From: Candidatus Nomurabacteria bacterium
Lineage (GTDB): Bacteria; Patescibacteriota; Minisyncoccia; Phycocordibacterales; PALSA-1337
DNA: 19,598 nt
Assembly: GCA_943354625.1 (NCBI GenBank)
Contig: CALRCS010000005.1
Coordinates: forward strand, 1-19,598
Direction: 5' to 3'
Below the pieces are notes generated by a model. The model saw only the letters and a list, made by a program, of their open reading frames with translations, had not been told where the DNA came from and did no database searches. Position 1 is the first letter of the stretch; every line of letters starts with the position of its first letter. Shown here one piece after another: positions 15,156 to 19,598 of this stretch. A program made the translations under genes and the position numbers.

Positions 15156-15359
15156 ATGAAAAGTAAGACAAAGAAATTTTTAAAACACGCCTGTCAGTTT
15201 TGTGGCTGTGAGCGTAAATTTGTAGAAACAATTATCGATGATGAGTTTATTTGGAATGAAAAAGAACAAATGTACCAACCAAATGGATTCACTGATGCTT
15301 TTGAGCATACAGGATTTGCATACTGTCCGGAGTGCAAAGAACAATGGACTGGACAGTAA
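15156..15359 (+). CDS. small zinc-ribbon protein of unknown function
   Basis: The 67-residue protein has two cysteine pairs, CQFCGC near residues 13-18 and CPEC near residues 59-62, with an aromatic and acidic stretch between them. This is the layout of a single zinc ribbon. The N-terminus is strongly basic (KSKTKKFLKHA), as in small nucleic-acid-binding proteins. No catalytic domain is present. It is divergent from the exonuclease gene and lies about 200 nt upstream of the ATPase gene. That 206-nt gap contains an AT-rich inverted repeat (15359-15367 with 15381-15389) and the ATPase promoter. Real coding status is supported by the paired cysteines and the promoter. Confidence 0.65.
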   Translation: MKSKTKKFLKHACQFCGCERKFVETIIDDEFIWNEKEQMYQPNGFTDAFEHTGFAYCPECKEQWTGQ

Positions 15360-15507
15360 CTTTTAATTTGAAAGCTGCATATTAAAAGTTAAGGGTCCAA
15401 ACTTTGATAGATTTTGGGGCTATTATGTGGATAACTCTGATTTTAGGGTAAAAATAGCCTTAAATAGCTTACATTTCATTGACTTATACAATAATTTGTT
15501 CAAACGC

Positions 15508-15536
15508 TTGCAATAAATATTGAAAGGTGCTACTAT
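15508..15536 (+). promoter_or_regulatory. promoter of the AbiL-like operon
   Basis: TTGCAA (15508-15513), a 17-nt spacer and TACTAT (15531-15536). The predicted start is near 15543, giving a leader of about 23 nt without a Shine-Dalgarno motif before ATG 15566. Confidence 0.55.
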
Positions 15537-15565
15537 TTCAGTGTTATCAGTAATACCCAAAAATT

Positions 15566-16774
15566 ATGTTACATTCAATATCTTGTAAAAATTTCTACTC
15601 TTTTGGTGATATAACCGCCTTGAGTTTTGTAGTGAATGACAACGCTCCACAGAACAATGGGTATTTTACTGCACCATCAGGAGTACGCCTCTCAAAAGTC
15701 GAGACTGTTATCGGTCCGAACGCTTCCGGAAAAACAAATCTCTTAAAGACTATCCCATTTTTAAAATGGCTCATCGTCGATTCTTTTAATTTGAATCCGC
15801 AATCTCCAATAATTGTTCGTCCATTCATGTTTGGTGGGTATAAAAACAAACCTAGTGAGCTCTCTGTTGTATTTGAGATTGCTACAGGTGTATACACCTA
15901 CAATTTTGTTCTTGATCAGACAAAGATAATTTCAGAAGAATTGAAATTGACTAGCATGGCAAAAGAGAAGAAGTCTAGTAAAAAGATTTTTTCACGAGTA
16001 TGGAATGAGGCAACTAAACACTATGACCTTGAAGGTGATAATTTCAACCTTCCTAAAGGATTTGAAAATCTATTGCGTACAAATGCAAGTGTTATTGGTG
16101 TCGCTATGCGTCTAAATCACAAAGAAAGTCAGGAGATTGCCAATTTCTGGCAGAGTATAGAAACAAACGTCAGCGAGGGTGGCTGGATTGGTGATCACAT
16201 GTTTATTAACCGAGGTGTTCAATTGGCTGAAGTACTCAATTTCTTTAGTGGAAAAGAATCTCTTAAAAAGGAAGCTGAAAAACTTCTTGCGCGTTTTGAC
16301 CTTGGATTAAATGCTTTTGAGATTAAGAAGGAGAAACAAGAAAATGGTGTATCCATGAGCGTTCAAGTGTCTCACTCATTTGGTGATCAAAAAGAAATGT
16401 TACCAATTCAATATGAATCTTCGGGTACTAAGCAGTTGTTTATTCTCCTAAAGCACATTTTGCAGGCGCTTAGTAACGGTGGTGTCGTTATTCTAGATGA
16501 GTTTGATGTTAACCTACATCCAGAAATGATGTTGGCTCTCTTTGATTTGTTTATTGATCCAAATACAAATGAAAAACAAGCTCAACTTCTATTTAGTACA
16601 CACAATCATTATATTTTGAGCAAACTTGATAAATACCAAATAATACTTATTGAGAAAAATGATAAAGGTATGAGTGAGTCTTGGCGCCTTGACGAAATGA
16701 CTGGCGTACGAGCAGATGATAATTACTACACAAAGTATATTGCTGGCGCTTATGGGGCTATTCCTAAAATATAA
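15566..16774 (+). CDS. AAA/ABC-type ATPase, AbiLi/RloA-like
   Basis: This 402-residue protein begins with the typical start of RecF/OLD-like defence ATPases (SISCKNFYSFGDITALSF). Walker A is GPNASGKT (50-57). A signature-like helix ESSGTKQLF sits near residue 288. Walker B is VVILDEFDVNLHPEM (about 309-323), and the H-loop is STHNHYIL. This is the AAA_15/AAA_21 group found in two-gene abortive-infection systems such as AbiL and PARIS. Its partner 4 nt downstream is RloB-like, which points to the AbiL/RloAB arrangement. By analogy the ATPase would sense phage and control the partner. That is family knowledge, not visible here. Confidence 0.88.
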   Translation: MLHSISCKNFYSFGDITALSFVVNDNAPQNNGYFTAPSGVRLSKVETVIGPNASGKTNLLKTIPFLKWLIVDSFNLNPQSPIIVRPFMFGGYKNKPSELSVVFEIATGVYTYNFVLDQTKIISEELKLTSMAKEKKSSKKIFSRVWNEATKHYDLEGDNFNLPKGFENLLRTNASVIGVAMRLNHKESQEIANFWQSIETNVSEGGWIGDHMFINRGVQLAEVLNFFSGKESLKKEAEKLLARFDLGLNAFEIKKEKQENGVSMSVQVSHSFGDQKEMLPIQYESSGTKQLFILLKHILQALSNGGVVILDEFDVNLHPEMMLALFDLFIDPNTNEKQAQLLFSTHNHYILSKLDKYQIILIEKNDKGMSESWRLDEMTGVRADDNYYTKYIAGAYGAIPKI

Positions 16775-16778
16775 ATGC

Positions 16779-17321
16779 ATGTCTAGGACTAACCCATTCA
16801 AGAAGAAAAGACGAGTAGCAAACAGAACCCTATTGGTTTTTGGCGAGGGTATGTGTGAAGAGATGTTCTTAAAGCATATTAAAGGTCTTTACTCATATAG
16901 TGCAAATATTGCAGTTACGGTCCGAAAAGGAAAAGGTGGTACAGCAGTCGATGTAGTAATCGATTCTGATAAAATTCCCGGTGACTTTGAAAAGAAAGTT
17001 GTTGTTTTGGATAATGACAAGAGCGGAGATGAAATGCAACAAGCAAGAAAAGAAGCTAAGAGTCGAGGAATAATTCTAATTGAAAATACTCCTTGTATCG
17101 AAGCTCTCCTACTTTCAATCTTGGAGTCAGGTACAGATTTTTCTTCAAAGACATCTTCGTGGTGTAAGAAAGAATTTGAATCAAAATATATTGATAAGAA
17201 AAAGCGTTCTAATCCCGCAGAATACAATAAACACTTTCCTAAAAGGGTACTTGATTCTAAGCGTACCAGTGTAAAAGAACTTAATGCGATAATTCTTCTC
17301 ATGGAAGGAAAATCAAAATAA
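16779..17321 (+). CDS. RloB-like (Toprim-like) protein, AbiLii-like effector
   Basis: The 180-residue protein has a basic N-terminus (NPFKKKRRVANRT). FGEGMCEEMFLK (21-32) follows, the glutamate motif of the Toprim-like fold. VVVLDNDKSGDE (74-85) supplies a DxD metal site, and ENTPCIEALLLSILE (102-116) is the conserved tail motif of RloB-family proteins. RloB-like proteins are nuclease candidates paired with an ATPase in restriction-linked and abortive-infection loci. The ATG at 16779 lies 4 nt after the ATPase stop. An upstream in-frame extension to 16716 runs inside the ATPase gene and is not needed. Nuclease activity is inferred from the fold. Confidence 0.83.
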   Translation: MSRTNPFKKKRRVANRTLLVFGEGMCEEMFLKHIKGLYSYSANIAVTVRKGKGGTAVDVVIDSDKIPGDFEKKVVVLDNDKSGDEMQQARKEAKSRGIILIENTPCIEALLLSILESGTDFSSKTSSWCKKEFESKYIDKKKRSNPAEYNKHFPKRVLDSKRTSVKELNAIILLMEGKSK

Positions 17322-17325
17322 ATAT

Positions 17326-18066
17326 ATGAAGGATATTCCAAAATTTACGATTTCAGATATACAACTAGGTGTCGGCAATTTAGAATTCGAGAAAGCATTT
17401 GCCTTATACAAAAAAGGTGCCGTGAATCATCTTGAAAAAGATTTTTTAGGGTATAGTGCGATAGTTTCTGGAACTCATGATTATATTGTGAATGTAAGTC
17501 TAGTTTCGTATGATAGGGGAAATTGTAATTGTTATCTGGGACAAAGAGATGAACTTTGTAAACACATGCTTGCTCTGGCTATTGCATTAGTCTACAAGTA
17601 TAAACCCGATGATGTGGAAATTATAAAACAACCTTTAGATCAGGCGGTATGTTCGGGAGTAATTAGAGATATAACAAAAGATGAAATTAAAAATATTAAA
17701 GCAGAAATTAGTAAAAGCTTTAGTTTTATAAAAAGTTACAATGGACCATCTTCAAAATGGTTTCAGTATCAAGATAGCTTAATAAGAGGATCGAGATTAA
17801 TTTTATTAGCCTTATCGAAACTTCCTGTGTGTGAAAAGTCTTCAATAATTTGTATAAATTTATTGAAAAGGTTAGATAAGAAATTACTAAATGGAGGAAT
17901 TGATGATTCAGATGGTACGGTTGGGGATTTAATGATTCAGATTGTTGAAGTGCTGAATATGTTTGCAGATTCAAATCAGAAAATTAAGGAATATATAAAA
18001 GAAAAATTACCAAAGGGTGAAGTATTTGATTGGGAATCAGGATTCAATGCTTTTAATAAACAATAG
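17326..18066 (+). CDS. SWIM zinc-finger protein
   Basis: The 246-residue protein contains a SWIM motif, CNCYLGQRDELCKH (67-80; CxCx8CxH), which binds zinc and often contacts DNA or proteins. The N-terminal 60 residues form a beta-rich segment usual before SWIM motifs. The C-terminal 160 residues are helical with no recognised catalytic site. The ATG is 4 nt after the RloB-like stop, so it is the third gene of the operon. SWIM proteins are not standard AbiL members, so its role here is open: an accessory sensor or a passenger. After its stop there are about 60 nt before repeat copy B. Confidence 0.8.
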   Translation: MKDIPKFTISDIQLGVGNLEFEKAFALYKKGAVNHLEKDFLGYSAIVSGTHDYIVNVSLVSYDRGNCNCYLGQRDELCKHMLALAIALVYKYKPDDVEIIKQPLDQAVCSGVIRDITKDEIKNIKAEISKSFSFIKSYNGPSSKWFQYQDSLIRGSRLILLALSKLPVCEKSSIICINLLKRLDKKLLNGGIDDSDGTVGDLMIQIVEVLNMFADSNQKIKEYIKEKLPKGEVFDWESGFNAFNKQ

Positions 18067-18127
18067 TTGGGAGGTTATCAAAGAAATTGACTCCGCTCGA
18101 ACCTCAAAACTATCAAGCCATATAAGA

Positions 18128-18154
18128 CAAAACCCCACAAATTGTGAGGTTTCG
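18128..18154 (-). terminator. terminator of the tRNA-Asn gene
   Basis: Arms 18128-18138 and 18144-18154 form an 11-bp hairpin. Two positions are G-U on the minus strand but A-C on the plus strand, showing that the RNA is read on the minus strand. It begins 9 nt after the end of the tRNA and is followed by a short T-rich tail. Confidence 0.65.
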
Positions 18155-18166
18155 TCACTAGGGCTC
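18130..18166. repeat. 37-bp direct repeat, copy B, overlapping the tRNA-Asn 3' end
   Basis: Identical to copy A (13717-13753) at 36 of 37 positions. This copy is attached to the complete tRNA gene. Outside the 37 bp the two loci share no similarity, so the repeat has defined edges, as expected of attL/attR. Confidence 0.6.
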
Positions 18167-18528
18167 CGGCGGCAGGGATCGAACCTGCGACCAATCGATT
18201 ACGTATTCTCCACTATTACTAATGGTACGGACTATATCATCCCCATAGACATGTTTTATTGTTTACTTGTCTGTAAGGGGCGAGGGGCTTCCCGTCCAAA
18301 ATAAAATTTAGATTGGATAGTACTCCATTTAAGGATAGTCTCTACACCTTCAAACAATTAAGTATTATTTGCTTGGCTCGGTATTACCCTTATTTTTTAA
18401 TGTAAGGGTTTCACCGAATTCACCTCGTTTTTCAACCAAAATTTCTTCTGGAAGCTGCTATTTTTTTATCATACTAACATATGATAAATCGTCTACAGTC
18501 GATTGCTCTACCTCTGAGCTACACCGGA
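18164..18528 (-). tRNA. tRNA-Asn(GUU) interrupted by a group I intron
   Basis: On the minus strand the 5' exon is 18528-18495 (34 nt) and the 3' exon is 18201-18164 (38 nt). Joined they give a normal class I cloverleaf. The acceptor stem TCCGGTG pairs with CGCCGGA (one G-U), the D stem is GCTC/GAGC, and the anticodon stem is ATCGA/TCGAT with loop CTGTTAA. The T arm is GCAGG-TTCGATC-CCTGC. The anticodon GTT, the U1-A72 pair and discriminator G73 fit asparagine. CCA is not encoded (CCC follows G73). The exon junction falls between anticodon positions 35 and 36. Other junction placements would read Tyr or Thr but violate the U-at-5'/G-at-3' rule of group I introns or the Asn identity bases. Confidence 0.88.
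18202..18494 (-). ncRNA. group I intron, Azoarcus-like subgroup IC3, no homing endonuclease
   Basis: The 293-nt intron follows U35 and ends in G (18202). Core segments match the Azoarcus tRNA-Ile intron nearly word for word. These are AATTCGGTGAAACC (P4 region), CGAGCCAAGC (P6/J region), GAAGGTGTAGAGACTA (P3/P7 5' side) and ATATAGTCC (P7 3' side). P7 pairs ACTAT (18339-18335) with ATAGT (18235-18231). P5 is CCCTTA/TAAGGG, and P9 is CCATT/AGTGG. The exon end CTGT can pair with GCAG (18458-18455) to form P1 with the U-G pair at the splice site. P1 is extended by a perfect 8-bp hairpin (18487-18466). No protein is encoded inside, so it is probably self-splicing but not self-mobilising. Confidence 0.92.
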
Positions 18529-18549
18529 ATAATATCCTACTAGGAAAGG

Positions 18550-18649
18550 GGAAGAAAGACTGTGAGGAACATCTCGCAGGTCGCGCAGGCGACCGAGAGA
18601 AACGAATTGCGAGCACGCAATATCGTGGGTTCCGAGCAGGCTTTCTTTC
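18550..18649. ncRNA. unclassified structured RNA element with a three-way junction
   Basis: The outer stem pairs 18550-18558 with 18641-18649 (9 bp), 18560-18562 with 18637-18639 and 18566-18570 with 18629-18633. It encloses hairpin 1 (18572-18575 plus 18579-18584 with 18589-18594 plus 18595-18598, loop GCAG, 3-nt bulge). It also encloses hairpin 2 (18602-18611 with 18616-18626, loop AGCA, one bulged A). About 37 pairs in 100 nt is far beyond chance for this AT-rich region, and the GC content rises locally. One outer pair is G-U if read on the plus strand and C-A on the minus, slightly favouring plus. A minus-strand promoter upstream, reading on into the tRNA gene, favours minus. The family is unknown. 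Confidence 0.6.
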
Positions 18650-18670
18650 ACTTTCATTTGTAAGGAACTC

Positions 18671-18679
18671 TGTTATCAT
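18671..18679 (+). promoter_or_regulatory. extended -10 promoter of the DUF167 gene
   Basis: TGTTATCAT (TGn plus TATCAT) lies 7 nt before ATG 18687, so the mRNA would be leaderless. No consensus -35 is present. Confidence 0.5.
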
Positions 18680-18703
18680 AGCAAATATGTATATAAAAGT
18701 GAA
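18675..18703 (-). promoter_or_regulatory. candidate minus-strand promoter for the structured RNA and tRNA-Asn
   Basis: The minus strand reads TTCACT (18703-18698), a 17-nt spacer and TATGAT (18680-18675), with a predicted start near 18668. Its -10 overlaps that of the plus-strand DUF167 promoter, so the two may compete. A weaker alternative for the tRNA alone is TAGGAT at 18539-18534. Confidence 0.35.
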
Positions 18704-18905
18704 GATAATAGCCGGAGCACGAAAAGAACTAGTAGAAAAGGTCTCAGATGATCATTATAATATTTCTGTAAAACAAAAAGCAGAAAATAATAATGCAAAC
18801 ACCAGACTCCTAGAAATCATGCATAAAGAGTATCCAAACTCCATAATTCGCTTAATATCTGGCCACCATTCACCAAGTAAGATCATAAGTATCGATGCAC
18901 ATTAG
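18687..18905 (+). CDS. DUF167 (UPF0235/YggU) family protein
   Basis: The 72-residue protein matches the small DUF167 fold. It has VKIIAGARKELVEK at the N-terminus, ISVKQKAENNNANTRLLEIM in the middle (normally P-x-x-G-K-A-N-x-x-L), and IRLISGHHSPSKIISI at the end (normally G-x-x-S-R-x-K). The usual glycine and lysine of the GKAN motif are replaced (NNNAN). The function is unknown; members are widespread single-domain proteins. The start at 18687 is chosen because it gives exactly the family length and lies directly after an extended -10 box. The frame remains open far upstream, through the structured RNA and the tRNA, which is fortuitous. Confidence 0.82.
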   Translation: MYIKVKIIAGARKELVEKVSDDHYNISVKQKAENNNANTRLLEIMHKEYPNSIIRLISGHHSPSKIISIDAH

Positions 18906-18914
18906 GAAATCTTT

Positions 18915-18923
18915 TGTTATAAT
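18915..18923 (+). promoter_or_regulatory. extended -10 promoter of hpf
   Basis: TGTTATAAT is a perfect TATAAT with a TGn extension, 8 nt before ATG 18932; the -35 region is not conserved. The predicted start falls 1-2 nt before the ATG. Confidence 0.7.
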
Positions 18924-18931
18924 ACAAGTAT

Positions 18932-19288
18932 ATGAAAATAAACATAAAAACAACAACAATTAGTTTGACACCGGCTATTAGTGATTATGTTGAAAAGCAT
19001 GTTGAGACAATAAAAAAGTTTTTACAAGATGATCCTACTGCTCAGTGTGATATTGAGCTTGCAAAGACAACCAATCACCATAAACATGGAGATATTTTTA
19101 AGGCTGAAATTCACATAGTTGCAAAGGATCAGAATATCTATTCAAGTGTAGAAAAAGAGGATTTATACATGGCTATAGATGAAGCTAGAGATGAAGTAGT
19201 AAGGAAATTAAAATCAGAAAAAGATAAAAAAAGATCACTCAGTCGTGAAGGTGGAGCAGAAGTGAAAAATATTATTAAAGGTCTTTAA
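18932..19288 (+). CDS. hpf: ribosome hibernation promoting factor, short form
   Basis: The 118-residue protein is a single HPF/RaiA domain. It opens with MKINIKTTTISLTPAISDYV, the family's first strand and helix. A second strand, AQCDIELAKTTNHHKHGDIF, is followed by KAEIHIVAKDQNIYSS and DLYMAIDEARDEVVRKLKSE, where the long helix carries the basic residues that contact 16S rRNA. It lacks the C-terminal dimerisation domain of long HPF. It binds the decoding centre of idle 30S subunits and blocks mRNA and tRNA. The mRNA appears leaderless, starting at an extended -10 promoter, which suggests expression under conditions where normal initiation is low; that link is inference. Confidence 0.92.
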   Translation: MKINIKTTTISLTPAISDYVEKHVETIKKFLQDDPTAQCDIELAKTTNHHKHGDIFKAEIHIVAKDQNIYSSVEKEDLYMAIDEARDEVVRKLKSEKDKKRSLSREGGAEVKNIIKGL

Positions 19289-19309
19289 AATAAATAATTA
19301 ATAAATAAA

Positions 19310-19465
19310 ATGCCGGCATTTTTTAAACAAAGAGTAAATCAATGGTTATGTATAGCACTAATTGGCCTTATGTGTTTCTGGATGACACTTTATTATGTTA
19401 CAAATAAAGCGGAAGCAATAGGAGAAAGTTTTGCCAATTCTAATCGTCTTAATTTGGATAATTAA
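19310..19465 (+). CDS. small single-pass membrane protein
   Basis: A 51-residue frame begins at ATG 19310, 21 nt after the hpf stop. A basic N-terminus (FFKQRVNQ) precedes one hydrophobic segment, about residues 12-30 (WLCIALIGLMCFWMTLYYV), and a polar C-terminus follows. The orientation would place the N-terminus inside by the positive-inside rule. No family is recognised. It may be co-transcribed with hpf. Its last 17 nt overlap the 3' end of the convergent gene. Confidence 0.55.
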   Translation: MPAFFKQRVNQWLCIALIGLMCFWMTLYYVTNKAEAIGESFANSNRLNLDN

Positions 19466-19598
19466 TCTCTGTTTTTCCTTCTGGTATCACTTTTTCTATT
19501 ATTAATTTTCCATCTTCAAAACTCGCTTTAGTTATTTTTATTCTGGTCTTTACACCATTTTCTTCAGTAAAGAAAAAGGCAGAAGGCCAGCCGTGATA
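19449..19598 (-). CDS. C-terminal end of an unknown protein, truncated by the window edge
   Basis: A minus-strand frame enters the window at 19598 and runs without interruption to TAA at 19451-19449, giving 49 residues. They read as protein: HGWPSAFFF, then alternating charged and hydrophobic residues (KTRIKITKASFEDGKLIIEK), suggesting beta strands. The function cannot be told from this piece. Confidence 0.5.
   Translation of the reverse strand, partial: YHGWPSAFFFTEENGVKTRIKITKASFEDGKLIIEKVIPEGKTEINYPN

Noticed and set aside
15359..15389. Terminator after the zinc-ribbon gene (9-bp AT-only inverted repeat)
   Set aside because: The stem is weak, the loop is 13 nt and no T-tract follows on either strand.
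18017..18304. 95-codon plus-strand frame running from the SWIM gene into the tRNA region
   Set aside because: It crosses the terminator, antisense tRNA exon and intron, with no protein-like composition or start signal.
18164..18528. tRNA-Tyr(GUA) or tRNA-Thr reading of the split tRNA
   Set aside because: Tyr needs a 5' exon ending in A and bacterial tRNA-Tyr normally has a long variable arm. Asn fits the U/G splice rule, G73 and the U1-A72 pair.
18550..18649. Hammerhead ribozyme or purine/TPP riboswitch
   Set aside because: No CUGAUGA...GAAA core, no purine-riboswitch junction or 7-nt kissing loops, and no TPP consensus segments.
18369..18686. N-terminal extension of the DUF167 frame
   Set aside because: It covers the intron, the tRNA exon and the structured RNA; the family length and the promoter both point to ATG 18687.
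1..19598. CRISPR array, IS element or transposase
   Set aside because: No regularly spaced repeats, terminal inverted repeats or transposase/integrase motifs were seen; the only sizeable direct repeat is the 37-bp pair.

Overview
The window is AT-rich, densely packed bacterial DNA with no ribosomal, plasmid or phage structural genes. Genes abut or overlap by a few bases, and UGA is used as an ordinary stop. Shine-Dalgarno motifs are essentially absent before start codons. A tRNA gene carries an Azoarcus-like group I intron, and the ribosome hibernation factor is of the short type. Together these suggest a Candidate Phyla Radiation (Patescibacteria, probably Parcubacteria-like) genome. This assignment is an inference; no phylogenetic marker is present.

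Layout. (1) 1-1700: the 3' end of a Nudix hydrolase gene, a convergent heptose/glycerol-phosphate-type cytidylyltransferase, and a methyltransferase with a zinc ribbon. (2) 1725-9277: one promoter followed by eight co-directional, nearly overlapping genes. They encode a nucleoside 2-deoxyribosyltransferase-like protein, a DegT/StrS aminotransferase, a SAM methyltransferase, a GT4 glycosyltransferase, an APH-type kinase, a truncated class I lysyl-tRNA-synthetase-like enzyme, a second GT-B glycosyltransferase and a homocitrate/isopropylmalate-synthase-like enzyme. The combination resembles a biosynthetic route to an amino-acyl-decorated glycan or aminosugar product; the product itself is unknown. 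(3) 9351-10954: a stand-alone ABC-F ATPase with its own promoter and terminator. (4) 11139-13696: a TPR protein divergent from an AbiE-type toxin-antitoxin pair that has a third, acidic gene of unknown function. (5) 13717-18166: a 4.4-kb segment bounded by 37-bp direct repeats with one mismatch. The repeat is the 3' tip of the tRNA-Asn gene plus its terminator. The segment carries a small minus-strand cluster (membrane protein, unknown protein, DEDDh exonuclease) and a plus-strand AbiL-like defence module (AAA/ABC-type ATPase plus RloB-like protein) followed by a SWIM zinc-finger protein. It looks like a defence island inserted at the tRNA gene, although no integrase is visible. (6) 18164-19598: tRNA-Asn(GUU) interrupted by a 293-nt group I intron, a compact three-way-junction RNA-like element that I cannot assign to a known family, a DUF167 protein, a short HPF/RaiA ribosome hibernation factor, a small membrane protein, and the 3' end of a convergent unknown gene.

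Two features cut across the window. Many first genes of transcription units start 0-3 nt from the predicted transcription start (TAnnnT box, about 6-9 nt, then the start codon), suggesting widespread leaderless mRNAs; genes inside operons start by overlap or at 1-6 nt gaps without ribosome-binding motifs. The structured element at 18550-18649 forms two 10-bp hairpins enclosed by a long outer stem and has no obvious match among known RNA families. All functional names come from motifs read by eye; no database search was possible.
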